From the NCBI GenBank assembly GCA_029204225.1, contig CM055092.1, positions 25,256,460-25,320,459 of the forward strand: a stretch of 64,000 nt of DNA, given 5' to 3'. Source of the stretch: Diphasiastrum complanatum. Lineage: Eukaryota > Streptophyta > Lycopodiopsida > Lycopodiales > Lycopodiaceae. A program made the position numbers and the translations under genes. The notes beneath the pieces are model-generated. The model worked only from the letters and a program-made list of their open reading frames with translations. It did not search any database and was not told the DNA's origin. Each line of letters starts with the position of its first letter. Positions within the stretch are counted from its first letter, which is position 1. Positions 45,891-58,854 of this stretch are shown piece after piece.

Positions 45891-46401
45891 ATATGACTCC
45901 TATTGTGTATGTAAGCTAAGTGATAATTAGTTTAAGAAATCCCCAATTAATTGAGAGAGAGAGAGCGAGAGATCACATAGTGATTGAAGTCAATTTTATT
46001 AATTCACATTTTAGATACCTGGCCTAAAAAACCCTAACCTTAAAGACCCTAAATCTTCAATATCTCCCCGCTCTCTCAAATCTTCTCTCCTCTCACGTTC
46101 TGCAACCTGCGCTCTCTCTCTCTCTCTCTTTCTCTCTCTGTCTCTCTCTCTCGTCCTCTTAGTCTCTCAATCACATTAACCTCTATCTCTCTCTCATCGC
46201 GTTTGTAACTGGGTTATTGCTGCAGATTATTACTGCCACCTCCCGCCTCTAAAACCCTGATCAATCAATAGCTAGGCAGGATATGTTCTTGATGATCTTT
46301 CAATCCAGCTCCAGAGTAAAGAGAAAATTATTTAGCGATTTGCAAGGAGTGTAGCCGCTCCCCAGCATTCGAATTGTAAGCATCAAAGGCATCTTTGGTG
46401 C

Positions 46402-46438
<37 letters not shown>

Positions 46439-46992
46439 GAGCCAGGAAAGCAAATATGAATCAGAATAAATCATACGCTTATCTGCAAACAAGATACATT
46501 AAAATGAATCAGAGCGTGTGTTTAATTTCCTCCTATCTCATCAAAGCAACCTTTCCCAATCCACAAGAAGACACATTCTGCTCTCTCCATCTCTCAACTC
46601 CCTCTCTCAAACTCACATTCTTGTCTCTCGATCCATCGCTTGCGCGAACTCTGTGGAAAGTTCGCTTTCCAGAAGTTTCTGAAAGCTCGTGTTCAGTCTC
46701 TCTAAAATGCATGTGTTTTGCCTTCATCCTCACTTGAACTGCCTTTCAACTGCCCATCAAATACGTGGACCAATAAAATTTTAGAAAACCCATTTTGTCT
46801 AACTCGGGTGACATTGTATCTCATATCTTTGCTACCATGCTAGCTCCGATTTTTCATACTTCATATCACAGTTAGCTATCGTGCTCCTTCATTGTAAGTT
46901 TCAACTACAAATAATTTTTTCTCAGGCAATCGCAATCCTCCACGTCGATTTTGCCGGTTAACTCTACGTGAGAGTGAAATTCACGGGCAGCT
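45891..46992 (+). promoter_or_regulatory. AP2 gene upstream region (block C)
   Basis: Counterpart of 17691-18754. It has AAACCCTAA at 46028-46036 and CT runs near 46111-46153 and 46404-46434, longer than in block A. A 93-codon frame at 46456-46737 is low-complexity and I do not call it a gene. Confidence 0.4.
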
Positions 46993-48903
46993 ATGGCAGG
47001 GAGGAGTAAGTATAAAGGTATTTATCACAGAAAACGAACGGGAAGATGGGAAGCAAATATCTGGTATGGAAAGAAAATATGTTCCGCCGGATTACATGAA
47101 TTCTTTGAAAAATAATTATAGTGAGAAATAGATGATATTTGTAAAGCTATTTACATGTAAAGTCTCTTAGAGCGAAAGTGATCTGTAGATATGGCCTGAG
47201 CAAATTTGATTTGTTTTTTGTAAGATCTAGCGTTTTATATTTTCTTTACAAAGCTACTTACATATGTTTGAAATGCAACCAGTTTATATGGTTTTTCATT
47301 TTCCAATAACAGGAGAAGAAAAGGCGACAAACGTTTTGGAAGAATGGCTAACCCAGGACAGCTCTCCATTGGTACGATTTTTGTGACAATGAATTTATGG
47401 ATTGATACAACCTCATTAAAAAACAAGACCTCGAGGATGCTCGAAAATGACCTATTCTTGACGCTAATGAGCGCCACTTTGCTTTGCAGGTGCCTATCAT
47501 AATGAGATAGCAGCAGCCAGGTTTGTGTGAACTGGTGGCAGTTAACTGATTCTCAATGACTTGGTTTATGAAATTACCATCCTAAATATCGTTCATAACT
47601 CCATTGCTCTGCTAATGTGTTAGAACTATTTTGTGGCTCAGGAATTATGATAGGGCAGCAATTAAACTTGGTCACACCGAGAAACTTAACTTCCCATTAG
47701 AAGACTATGAGTCTGAAATGCCACTGGTATGGTTAGAGTACGAAGCTTTTGATCTTGTTGGTAGTAATATCGCTCTCTGTCGTCTGCATTTAAAGTCAAC
47801 TTTATTATATATAGTGGGTTATACAGCTAGGTCACATTTTAAAGCACATTGCTCTCCAAATGTTTTAAGAAGGGTCTTTTGATTTTAACGTGTGTTTAAT
47901 CTCCCATATGTGAGAAATAAAATATGATACTTTATAGTTCCCTGGTGTACATTGGTGACTGCAGTGGGAGAAATACGATGAAAACGACTTTTTTTATATA
48001 GTTCGGCACATGAGTCGGAAAAACTCTTCTTTGAGTTTTGTAGAAGCTGCAATTCTTCATGAACATTCACCTGAAAAGAAGACTAGTGGTCATGGTAGAA
48101 AAAGGTTGGAAATTTCAAGGCACATATATGTTATTATGCAGTGGTGACAAATAATCAAAATTTCCTTTTGCCTTGTTTCGGGTACAAATGATAATTTGCA
48201 ATGGTTCAGTGGCTTCTAAAAATGTTCTTCATTCTCATTTTCTGCAGACAGCTTTTGCTTCCGAGATCCAATCAGCGTAAATCTTCAGGTCATGCGAAGC
48301 GAATCGTGTTTACTAAAGGTAGTGTTGATATGTGCAGTGTTGTGGATTTCATCTCAAGATTTATAGAAAGCAAGATGTCATTAATAGTTGCTCAAATCTA
48401 ATCATGTATGTTTATTTGAGCTAAATTTCTAGTTGTTTGTTTCCAATAAGAGCAAATTGTTTCCATCTGCTTAACAATGAGCTGAAAACTTGTATGTTCT
48501 TTAAGCAACACCCAACAAAGCAGCAATAGTACAAGAAGAATGGAAACACACTTATAGAGACCTATTTGGACCAGTAGATGATGTTGAGAAAGATGTTCCA
48601 ACGACCAATAAAATCAAGTTCACCTTTCTACACGAGCTTGCAAATATTCCCTTGGAGGAGCTGGAGATAGTGAGAATTTTAAAAATCCCTTCTAGCCTAA
48701 AAGTATTGATGCTTAAGATATTAGCCACTTCAATCCATGCTGTTTAAACTGTAATCATGTTTCTAGGCCATATATGTCTAGTCAACTCGCTTTATTATTA
48801 TCCAAGAAGGATTGAATAAGATTGCTTTCAAATGAAAATGTTGCAGGGAAAGGAAGCTGTACTTCATGCTAGTTCTCAACATCAATATGGTCTAAAGCAC
48901 TAG
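46993..48903 (+). CDS. AP2-domain transcription factor gene, open copy (block C)
   Basis: Exons: 46993-47063, 47313-47371, 47490-47520, 47642-47726, 47965-48104, 48248-48318, 48506-48669, 48847-48903. All junctions are GT-AG and in phase, giving 225 residues with no internal stop. The AP2 domain is residues 7-77 (YKGI, GRWEANIW, GQLSIGAY, NYDRAAIKL, LNFPLEDY). Codon 119 is GAA, so the block A stop is absent. Differences from block B include Val to Ile near residue 10, Ser to Arg in exon 6 and Glu to Gly at the start of exon 8. The base before the exon 7 donor is A rather than G, which may weaken that splice site. The role inferred from the family is sequence-specific DNA binding and transcription control in the nucleus. 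It is the oldest open copy by divergence from A and B. Confidence 0.75.
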
Positions 48904-49139
48904 GAACTTACATTCAATAGACTATACAAAACATTACTTGTTTAAATTGAATGTACTACATGCCTGCTTTTCAAATGTTGGATTTTTTCTAGAAGCTTGG
49001 CAAATCATACCTTGTTATCCATTGCGCATAGCTCTTCAAATAGTTATGTTTGTGTTATTTTGCTTCTATTCTAGGTAATTGTGAGAAATGGTATTGAGCA
49101 TGGTGATTCCATTAGGTTCAAGGAGTAATATTTAGCACT

Positions 49140-49208
49140 TAGCAGACATGACTCCTATTGTGCATGTATGCTAACAAATTAGTCTAAGAAACTCCAAATT
49201 ATTTGAGT

Positions 49209-49257
<49 letters not shown>

Positions 49258-49554
49258 ACATAGTTAATTAGTTATCATTTTAGATACCTTTGATTCAGTT
49301 GATACACACACACACACATACACTAATAAATATATAAATATATATAAACACAGAAAAGTGTACACACACACACACACATTCAATTGTACTTCCTAGGATC
49401 GAATCTTGAAAGGAAAGAGCTAAAACCTAATTAAAAATTCCAACCCTATGTAGTGTTGTGTTTTTTTTTTCTAGTGTCTCTCTATTTTTTGTTCTCGGTG
49501 GAGGAAGTATCCTCCGAAGTGGTTTTAGAAGTTCTTTATCATCCTTACTAAGGC
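49140..49554. repeat. Microsatellite-rich stretch downstream of the AP2 gene (block C)
   Basis: GA run at 49211-49254, CA runs near 49305-49317 and 49363-49377. The GA run is about 44 bases against 27 in blocks A and B. Confidence 0.7.
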
Positions 49555-50775
49555 ATCAAACATAGAGATTTATTCAAATCCATATTAGTAGACTGCTGAA
49601 ATATTAAAAAATCTAGCGAAAGTTGATTGGTGGCAATTTTTTGTGTTGATGCATTAGTCATGAAAAATGTATGGCGTAAGGCTTGGCATGACCGAAGATT
49701 GAATAGAAAAGATCATAAAGTTGGAGATATGGTATTTATGATAAGATGAAGCTGTTTACAGGGAAATTGAAGTTTACAACATAAGTTCTTATCATGTCAA
49801 ACATCTTGTTTTTAGGAGTGCTTTTTTTGAAATGTTTAGATAGAGAGTGCTACAATGCTCTATTTAATGATAGTCAGTTACAAAAGCATTGGCAGCCTAA
49901 ACTTATTTCTAAATCAGCACCTTGTTTTTTTCTATCTATTTCATTCTTTACTTTGTTGTTTTCCAATAGTTAATTCTCTATTTTCTCTGCAAAACACAAT
50001 AACTATACATACATATGTATGTACGTATAAAAAAAAAGCATAAAATAAAAAGCTCAAAATAGTTACATTTTGTGAAACAATTTAAACTTAAACATGAAGA
50101 GACTAAAAATTACTAGAATTGCTATTTTTTAAATAAAATAGTCAACCCAATCTTTGAAAAGTTTACCATTGATTCAAAATAGTACAATTTGCTCAACTTG
50201 AGCTTTGCGAGGGTTAGTTTGTATCACAAGTTAGTTTGTTGTGCAATGTCATTATGAACCATCGTCGACCTAGTTGATAGACACAAAACATCAAAATTGA
50301 CTCGAGAGAGGGTTAAAACCATGTGATGCATAATTATTTGGAGTCCTTATGCGGGGGTTGTTCTTTGGTGAAGGTTCAACCCTCATCGAAGCTCTAGTTA
50401 CTTATTGACCCTTCAAGAAGATTTTGAGATCTTGTTTCATAGTACTCTATATGTTTTGTAGTTTTTTTCCCATAATTGCCAAAGAAGCAATTTGTCTAAT
50501 ATATAAGTTTGAAATTCGCTCATTTTGCACAAATGCTTGTGAAGCTCATACACGTACTTTTTATGAATTCTGCTTGAAACTAAAAACCAAAATTTATGCA
50601 CTTCTTTTGTGGAGCAATGCACAGATTCTCCAGATCCAACCATCAAACAATTTGCAACATCTACACATGATTTGGTGTTTCTAGCAACAATAATAATGAA
50701 GTGGGACAATTTTTGGCCTGGTGGCATTCGATCCCAATTTGCCACTAAAGTCATAGCGGATTATATAATAATTGC
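49555..50775 (+). repeat. AT-rich R repeat, forward copy (block C)
   Basis: The relative of 21300-22930 without the roughly 420-base segment. As in the array, GTGCA-AGTGC sequence near 50600 joins directly to TTTTGTGGAGCAATGC. It ends at the junction with block B. No recognisable gene; the minus-strand 105-codon frame at 50437-50754 is the same repeat-derived frame seen in the array. Confidence 0.7.
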
Positions 50776-51658
50776 TACTGATCTACTACTGCAGGGGACA
50801 CTGATGGCGAGGACTTCATGGTGTGCTCATTTGGGAGTACAGGTTGGCATTACAGCAAGGGGCCAATTTTGGACATTGGCATCGATGGGGAGGCATCTAC
50901 CATCATGGGCGTGGATAAGCTATCTATAGCTTTCATGCAGTTGGCTGTTTTGCAAGAGTCTAGGCTTGGCACAGGTATTGGAATTTCCATGGTGCAGATT
51001 CTCAAGTGGTGAGATTAGGGATAAGCCTAGAGGAAGTCACTCTGAGCTATATACCTCAGTACGAGGGATCATCTTTCAGGACTTATTGCACAGTTGGATA
51101 TGCTTGGACGCTAGAGCATCTTGCTACAGGTGCAGGCCATGGTTGAGGACGTGATTTGGTGACCAGTGGTGTAGCAGCGGATCCACAAGGTGGCACAGGT
51201 TCTGGTATGACAGGATACCACTTATGTGCAGGCCTTGGTCATGTATTGATGCTTTATCATTCATGTTGCTTTGCGTGAGTGTGTGTGGGCTTGCATGTTG
51301 CCTTGTCACGGGAGTTTAGTAGATCTGAGTCAGAGTTTTATGTGGTTGTGCATTTGCTATGGTAAAACAAACTAGTCATTTATGCTGATTGACTTGTCAT
51401 TTTCTACTAGCTATCTATCTGGTGAGGGTGCAATCTTATGGTGGCAGTAAGATTTCCTCAGGTTGAGCCTCAGCTGCTCATTTATATCAGCTTTACAGGT
51501 TCGTACTTGTAAGTGTCTGATAGGATGTCAACCTAGCTAGATGGAGGATGTAAGTCTGATGGTGGCAGTGGGATTTGCTCAGTTTGAGCCATGTCGCTCA
51601 TGTGGTCCACTTGTGGTCAAGTTGGATTGGGGACGAGTCAGTTGGTCGAGAGTATGGT
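50776..51658 (+). repeat. Dispersed repeat left of the gypsy element (block B)
   Basis: Counterpart of 9651-10502, with the 35-bp piece (near 51194-51228) intact. No convincing gene. Confidence 0.6.
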
Positions 51659-51663
51659 GGTAG
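51659..51663 (+). other. Target site duplication of the gypsy element, left copy (block B)
   Basis: GGTAG, matched by GGTAG at 57914-57918. Confidence 0.9.
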
Positions 51664-52581
51664 TGTTGCGCCGATGCCTCAAAGGGCACTGGGACTTGAG
51701 CGGTTTTCCCAACACGTTCTTAAGTCTAACATTCATCCATCATGCACTTACGTAAAAGCCAACTCAGAAACGTAACAACCTTAACCATTTAGACTTAAGA
51801 AAACTGGAATCCCAACCAACCCGAAAGCCAACTCAGAATCCGTTCCCAAAAGGTAACCAAAGGCAAAGACAAGCCACACATGAAACCCAAGGCATAGTGG
51901 TCACCAAACTGACCAATTGGCATAGCGGCAAGCCCCATGTCGATGACAGGGACCCTTAGGCGCCAGCGACGCAAAAAGGTTGTAGTAAGGGTCCTTCCAC
52001 TTGGACCAGTCCCGGAGGCGAAACCAAAATGGTAATCATCCACAAGGATCAACTTTATTAGATTTGGAAGAGGTTACATTCATACATAGACTGACCGGTC
52101 TCGGGGTCACCAGCACGTGCTGGGCATTGTGCTTGGCTCGTGCTGGTAGAGGGAGCTGAGACCTGGTGACTGGATTCTTGGCGCTGGTTGAGCTGTCCGT
52201 GTTTCTGTCTGCCAGACTCCCCCTATAGTTTAGCTGTGATTCGGCACACCCCCTCTGTTCTGAAACATAGTGCTTTCTGGTAAAGCACGCTTTTTGGGAC
52301 TTATTTTTTATTTTGCTGATTAAGCCTGGCAAGCCTGGCAAAATCAGTCTGGCTCTCGGACATGGGTCCCGGGAGCCGTTTCGGTGGCAGAATCAACTTG
52401 CTTCCTGACTAGGCCATGACTCGAGCTCCAGAGCTAGCTCATGACTTGTGACTACTTGACTGGATCACCACAGGTCGGAGGCTCAGTCCTTGACGTTCTA
52501 ACTTGCTCTGGGACCTTAGGGAGTGTCACCCCTTAGAGTCTTACAGGGCATGTTGGGTGCATCTGAGTCAGCTTTACAACA
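51664..52581 (-). repeat. 3' LTR of the gypsy element (block B)
   Basis: 918 bp with TGTTGCGCC and TTTACAACA ends. It retains the 8 bases missing from the block A copy. Confidence 0.92.
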
Positions 52582-52822
52582 TCCTCCCCTCGTTTGAAAA
52601 AGCTGATGTCCTTATCAAGGCCAAACTAGACCTAGGACGTATGGCACGGGCTTAATTCACCGGTCTTAACAGCTTTGAATTACAAAATACATTGGCAGTA
52701 GCATAGGAAAAGTGTAGATAAAGTTCACTTACGTAAAACTTGTGTAAAGCTGCAAGTGATTTATTGGCAAACTTAAGAAAAATACCGGGAAGTTCCTTGA
52801 ACTTCAGAATGGCCATGAATGT

Positions 52823-55800
52823 TTATGTAGGAGGCATGCCGCCAGGTAGTTCTTTGTGTGCCGATCTTGGAAAACGGCTATTGCGTTGGTTCTTCTGCAG
52901 ATAATCTGCTAGTACTTCAGGGGCTCCCTCCTTAAGTTTGTCTTCGTACTCCCAAGAAGCCTCAATAAGTGGAGCCCGTAGCCACTTCACTAGATATTCA
53001 CGTTGAATGCCAGTTCGCTTTCTATGTGTCAATATTTGTTCTGGTACAAGCTGCCTCTTCGTATCATCAAGTGTCGTTGGTGGGTGACAGAGTTCGTGTT
53101 GCCGATCAAATCGCTCATCTGGTTTGTACCATTTGAGTAATGAGATATGAAACACATTGTGTATATCCAAGCTGGATGGCAGCGCTAATCGGTAAGCCAC
53201 TAGGTTGATCTTCTTGGTGACATAATATGGCCCCACATAAGGTCAAGCGAACTTACGAGAAAAACCTTTTGGTAACGCAATGTTCTTTGTGTTCAGCCAT
53301 ACTTGATCACCTTTCTCAAATTCCAGTTCTCGTCGATGTGGGTTTACGTCAGCTGCCATACTCCTTTGTGAATGCTCTAAAAATGCCTCCACCTCTGTCA
53401 ACTTTGTGTGCCACTCATTGATGTGTTTCCTGCACGCCTGTAAGAAAAGAGCTTGGAACAATCGGTAGTCGACCATTGCTTATCTCGAAGGGTGCCCTTC
53501 CAGTAGATCTGTTCACTTGGTTGTTATGTGCAAACTTGAGAATATCCAAGTAGTTGACCCAATCGGATTGGTCCCAAGCGACATAATTTCGTAAATATTG
53601 TTCAATCTGTCGATTGACTTGCTCCGTTTGCCCATCTGTCTGAGGGTGATATGTAGTACTGAAATTCAGTCCGGTTCCCACGAGACGAAATAGACAAGTC
53701 CAAAACTTTCCGACGAACTTGGTGTCTCGGTCAAAAATAATCGTTCTAGGTAGGCCGTGGTATTTGAAAACACATTTGAAAAATAACCTTGCCACTTCTT
53801 CAGCTGTCACTGAACTTTTAGTTGGTACTAGATGAACTCGCTTTGAAAACCGGTCAACCACCACATAAACTGAGTCGAAGCCTTGGCACCGTGGTAGTTG
53901 AACAATAAAATCCATGCTCACCGAATCCCATGGGTATGCTAGTACTGGTAATGGTTGGAGTAGTCCAGCCGGAGCTAGCGGTTCCACCTTCACTTGTTGA
54001 CATGTCGGGCATGTTTGCACATAGGATTCAACGTCTGCCCACATACTTGGCCAATAGAAGCCTCTTTTGAGAGGTTCATACATGCGATTCACCCCTGGAT
54101 GCCCGGTGGCTAGTATGTCATGATGTTCTTGCAAGACTTTCTTCCTCAGGTTGATGCTGTCTGGGACATATACTCTGCGTTGTTTATAAACAACCATTTG
54201 ATCTTTCCAAGTGAAATGTTTATGAGGCTTTCCCAGCTGGAATTTGATCATTAAGTCCTTCGCCAACGCATCTACACCATAATTCTCCCTGATTTCTTGG
54301 AGTAGGCCAGTCACCTGAGTTGTCACTGTTGCCATCAAGTGTTCCTGTCCACTTAGTGCATCCGCCACCACATTGTTCTTTCCCGCTGTGTGTAAAATGT
54401 CTATATTGAATTTTGACATAAAGTTTTGCCATCGCATTTGCTTTGGCGTGAGCATACCTTGGGATGAGAAGTACTTGAGTGATACATTATCAGTGAATGC
54501 CTTAAAGGGTTTTCCTGCCACATAATGTCTCCAATGCTCCACTGCTTGAACTACTGCGACCATTTCTTTTTCATGAGTTGGCCATCGTCGCTCTACGTCA
54601 CTCAATTTATTTGAAAAATATGCAATAGGTTTTCCGTCTTGCATCAGCACGGCCCCAATAGCAAAGTTTGACGCATCTGTATGTATTTCAAAAGGTTTGC
54701 TAAAGTCCGGTAAGGCAAGGATGGGTTCTTGAGTGATTTGTCGTTTTAGTTCTTGGAACGTTGCTTCACATTCTGGTGTCCATGTCATCTTCAGATGAGT
54801 CTTGGTCTGCCCCAACAGTGGTGCCACAATTTTGCTAAATGCCTCAATGAATCTCCTGTAAAAGTTACATAAGCCCACAAAGGATTTGATGCCATGAACA
54901 GTTTTAGGTGCTAGCCAATCCAAGATAGCCTTGATCTTCTTAGGATCCATTCGAATCCGTCCGTGGCCTATAACATGTCCAAGGAAGTCAACTTCCTCCA
55001 CCACAAACTCACATTTCTCTCTTTTCGCGAACAAGCAGTTCCTCCTCAGTCGTTGGAGAACTGTCCTTAAATGTTGAATGTGACCTTTAAGGTTCCAGCT
55101 AGATACTAATATGTCATCAATGTACACAATGACAAATTTATCCAGGCAGTCTTGAAATATATTGTTCATCAACGTGCAAAAAGTGGCTGGTGCGTTTGTT
55201 AGACTGAATGGCATCACCAGGAATTCGTGACTCCCATACCGCGTTCGAAACACCGTTTTGTGCTCATCACCTTCAGCTATTCAAATTTGATGACATCCAG
55301 ATCTGAGATCTATTCGGCTAAAGTATTTGGCATGTTTGAGTTGGTTGAATAGGTGATCAATTCTAGGCACGGGGTACTTGTTCTTGATGGTACTCTTGTT
55401 AAGCATGCGATAATCCACACACATTCGAAGAGTTTTGTCCGCCTTTTCTACGAACAACACTGGGGCTCCAAAGGTTGAAGCGCTAGGTCTAATAAAACCT
55501 TTGTCTATCAATTCACCAAGTTGTCATTTCAGTTCCACCAACTCTTCTTGTGACATTCTGTAGGGTGCTCGTGAAGTTGGCTCTGTTCCTGGTACCAACT
55601 CAATTTTATGGTCCACTGGTCTTCGAGGAGGTAGCTTAGCTAGGAGTTCCTCTGGGAACACATCGCTAAATTCTTCTAACAGATCTGCCACTTCTTTTGG
55701 CAAGTTTTCTTGTCGCACGCTTTTCCCTTCTGGGACTTCTCGACAGATGCAAAGAAAGCACTTTGACCTTTTCCATTTCGCCATTCTTTTCATCGCTAAT

Positions 55801-56282
55801 GCTGCAACCAGATTTTGTTCAATATCGGTATCCTTAGCATTTCCTCCAGGTAGGGCTTTTGTCACGCAGATTTGTCCCTTATAATCCAAGAGGACCAAGT
55901 TTGAGCTCCTATCCAAAACTGCGATACAGTGTTCATTTAACCAAGGGAGGCCCAAAATCACATCGAAGGCATCCATCTCTAAAATCACAAAGCTAAGTTT
56001 AGCCTTCCATCTTCCAATCTACACCGGGATGTTCAATGTCGCTTTGTCTGCATCTAGTGCTCCCTTTGCTGTTTCTACCTTGAGAATAGATGTAACATTC
56101 CTGGTCGGCAAGCTGAATTGTTCCACTACGCTCCTTGAGATATAGTTATGTAAAGCTCCGGAGTCGATCATGAAATCTGACTTCCTCACCGCGATCTTTC
56201 CTGATAAGAATAACAATCTTGAACCAATCTTGGGGGTTGCCCCATGGAAGTTCCTTTCCATACTTGTGCGTCGTCCACTCAT
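52823..56282 (-). pseudogene. Gypsy chromovirus pol, broken (block B)
   Basis: Same domain order and breaks as 11659-15118: stops at 56019-56021, 55524-55526, 55281-55283 and 53243-53245 and a frameshift near 53415-53476. The RT YIDD, RNase H Asp, integrase HH-CC and DDE residues and chromodomain are all readable. Amino-acid differences from block A are few: Pro for Leu in the RT-RNase H linker (TWTPECEA), Gln for Arg (KRQITQ), Leu for Pro (LPVLAYPW), Thr for Ile next to the integrase Glu (HPQTDGQ) and Ala for Pro (NYVAWDQ). Confidence 0.93.
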
Positions 56283-56995
56283 AAATGTAAGCTCCTCTCA
56301 CGACTCCCAACTAGATCAGATCACCTGGATCAAAACAAGTAGTCAGGGATAATTCAGGTCCAGGCAAGCACACCACAAATGAACATACCAACCAAAGCTA
56401 AACAGAGGATCCCTCTCAAGTCACATTCCCCTTGAGACCGGACGTAGGATCTTTGACTAGCCGCGCCCACACAAATCTATCACAGAATTAGCCCACGGGG
56501 AAACATCCATCCAACCATCCGTGCTTTCACCATTAAGCAGCACATTGCCTCAGTCACGCCCCACCACTTTTTGGTCGATAGCCCTTATAGCTAAACGATT
56601 GGCAGCTATCCCGCACCGGCAGCTAACCAGCCGTGCTTTACACCCGAATTCGCGCAGCATCTCTGTATCAATGGTTAACCCGTACAGTTCGAATATGTCA
56701 CCCTGCACCCCACAAGGTACAGACCGTCCTTCACCTACCTAGGCAGCACGTTGCCTCATCCGTCCTACGTGCAGACAGCGCCAGGCCCGAACTGCGAGAA
56801 CTGACCGTGCTTACACCTCGAGGGCAGCACTTTGACTCATCAAGTCCCCCGTTCTGTCAACCACCCCGACCGTGGACGCACCCGTGCTTACACTGTGGGC
56901 AGCACCTTGCGCAATGGTTGTCCTGACAAATCCCAAAACGTGGCCATCCCTGTGAGACTTGCGTAGCTGACCGGCTAGTCGGCTCTGATACCACA

Positions 56996-57913
56996 CGTTG
57001 CACCGGCGCCTCAAAGGGCGCTGGGACTTGAGCGGTTTCCCCAACACGCGCTTAAGTCTATAATTCATCCATCATGCACTTACGTAAAAGCCAACTCAGA
57101 AACGTAACAAGCTTAACCATTCAGACTTAAGAAAACTGGAATCTCAACCAACTCGAAAGCCAACTCAGAATCCGTCCCCAAAAGGTAACCAAAGGCAAAG
57201 ATAAGCCACACATGAAACCCAAGGCATAGTGGTCGCCAAACTGACCAATTGGCATAGCGGAAAGCCCCATGTCGATGATAGGGACCTTTAGGCGCCAGCG
57301 ACACAAAAAGGTTGTAGTAAGGGTCCTTCCACTTGGACCAGTCCCGGAGGCAAAACCGAAATGGTAATCATCCCCAAGGATCAACTTTATTAGATTTGGA
57401 AGAGGTTACATTCATACATAGACTGACCGGTCTCGGGGCCACCAACACGTGCTGGGCATTGTGCTTGGCTCGTGCTGGTAGAGGGAGCTGAGACCTGGTG
57501 ACTGGATTTCTGGCGCTGGTTGAGCTGCCCAAGTTTCTGTCTGCCGGACTCCCGCTATAGTTCTGCTGTGATTCGGCGCACCCCCTCTGTTCTGGAACAT
57601 AATGCTTTCTAGTAAAGCACGCTTTTTGGGACTTAGTTTTTATTTTGCTGATTAAGCTTGGCAAGCCTGGCAGAATCAGTCTGGCTCCCGGACATGGGTC
57701 CCGGGAGCCGTTCCGGTTGCAGAATCAACTTGCTTTCTGACTAGGCCATGACTCGAGCTCCAGAGCTAGCTCATGACTTGTGACTACTTGACTGGCTCAC
57801 CACAGATCGGAGGCTCAGTCCTTGACGTTCTAACTTGCTCTGGGACCTTAGGGAGTGTCACCCCTTAGCGTCTTACAGGGCACGCTGGGTGCACATGAGT
57901 CAGCTTTACAACA
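56996..57913 (-). repeat. 5' LTR of the gypsy element (block B)
   Basis: It shares the CGTTGCACC terminal change with the block A 5' LTR, confirming common descent by block duplication. Confidence 0.92.
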
Positions 57914-57918
57914 GGTAG
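57914..57918 (+). other. Target site duplication of the gypsy element, right copy (block B)
   Basis: GGTAG followed by ACTCTCTGTATGAGC, as at 16750 and 7056. Confidence 0.9.
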
Positions 57919-58854
57919 ACTCTCTGTATGAGCATTGTGGTTGCATGATACTTTGTGAGTCAAACCTCGTGGTTTGTATGTTATTATGCAGTGGTGATAA
58001 ATATTCAAAATTTCCTTTGGCCTTGTTATGGATAGATAATTTTCATGGTTCTGTGGCTGCTAAAAATGTTTTTGAATCTCATTTTCTTTAGCCAACTTTT
58101 GCTTACGGATCCAATCAAAGCGAATCTTCAGGTGATGTGAAGCGAATCGTTATCACTAAAGGTAGTGATGATACGTACAACACTATGCTTTTTATCTCAA
58201 GATTTATAGAAAGCAAGATGTCATTAATACTTGCTAAAATCCAATCGTTGTTTGTTTCCAATATGACCAAATGTTTTCCATCTCCTTAACAATGTGCTGA
58301 TAATTCATATGTTTGCTTAGCTACATCCAACAAAGTAGTAGTAGTATAAGAATAACGCAAAAACGCGTATAGGGACCTATTTGGACCAGTAGAAGATGTT
58401 GAGAATGTTATTCCAACCACTAGAAAAATCAAGTTTCTCTTTCTACTCGCACTTGTAAACATTCTCTTGGAAGAGCTGGAGATGGTGAGAATTTTGAAAA
58501 TCCCTTCTAGCCTAAAAGTGTTGATTTTTAAGATATTAGCCACTTCAATCCATCCTCTTTAAACTGTAATCATGTTTCTAGGCCATATATGACTAGTCAA
58601 CTTGCTTTCTTGTTATCCAAGAATGATCCAAGAAGATTGATTTCATATGAAAATGTTGCAGGAAAAGCAAGCTGTACTTTATGTTAGCTCTGAACTTCAA
58701 TAGGGTCTGAATCATACCTTGTTATCAAATGCTCTTCAAATAGTTATGTTTGTGTTTCTTTGCTTCGATTCTAGGTTATTGTGAGAAATGGTGAGAATTA
58801 TTGAGCATGGTGATTCCATTAGGTTTAAGGAGTATATGACTCCTATTGTGTATG
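57919..58854 (+). pseudogene. Partial upstream copy of the AP2 gene, exons 6-8 (block B)
   Basis: Same sequence and same disabling changes as 16755-17690: exon 6 frameshift near 58110 and exon 7 TAA near 58349. Confidence 0.7.

Larger units (their letters stand above)
43773..50775 (+). repeat. Block C: diverged, left-truncated relative of block A
   Basis: It matches 15473-22930 in the same order: gypsy leader, gypsy LTR, partial AP2 copy, AP2 gene, microsatellites, R repeat. Differences are scattered substitutions, longer microsatellites, an 85-base-class gap in the gypsy leader and absence of the roughly 420-base segment at 22345-22770. It is much more diverged from A than B is. The left end is inside the gypsy leader and the right end is at AATAATTGC, where block B begins. 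Confidence 0.88.
51664..57913 (-). mobile_element. Ty3/gypsy chromovirus, full-length but defective (block B)
   Basis: Same element as 10508-16749, copied with the block and not independently inserted: flanks, target duplication and disabling changes are shared. LTRs are 51664-52581 and 56996-57913, both 918 bp. The polypurine tract is at 52582-52595 and the primer binding site at 56982-56993. Gag is absent here too. Confidence 0.95.
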
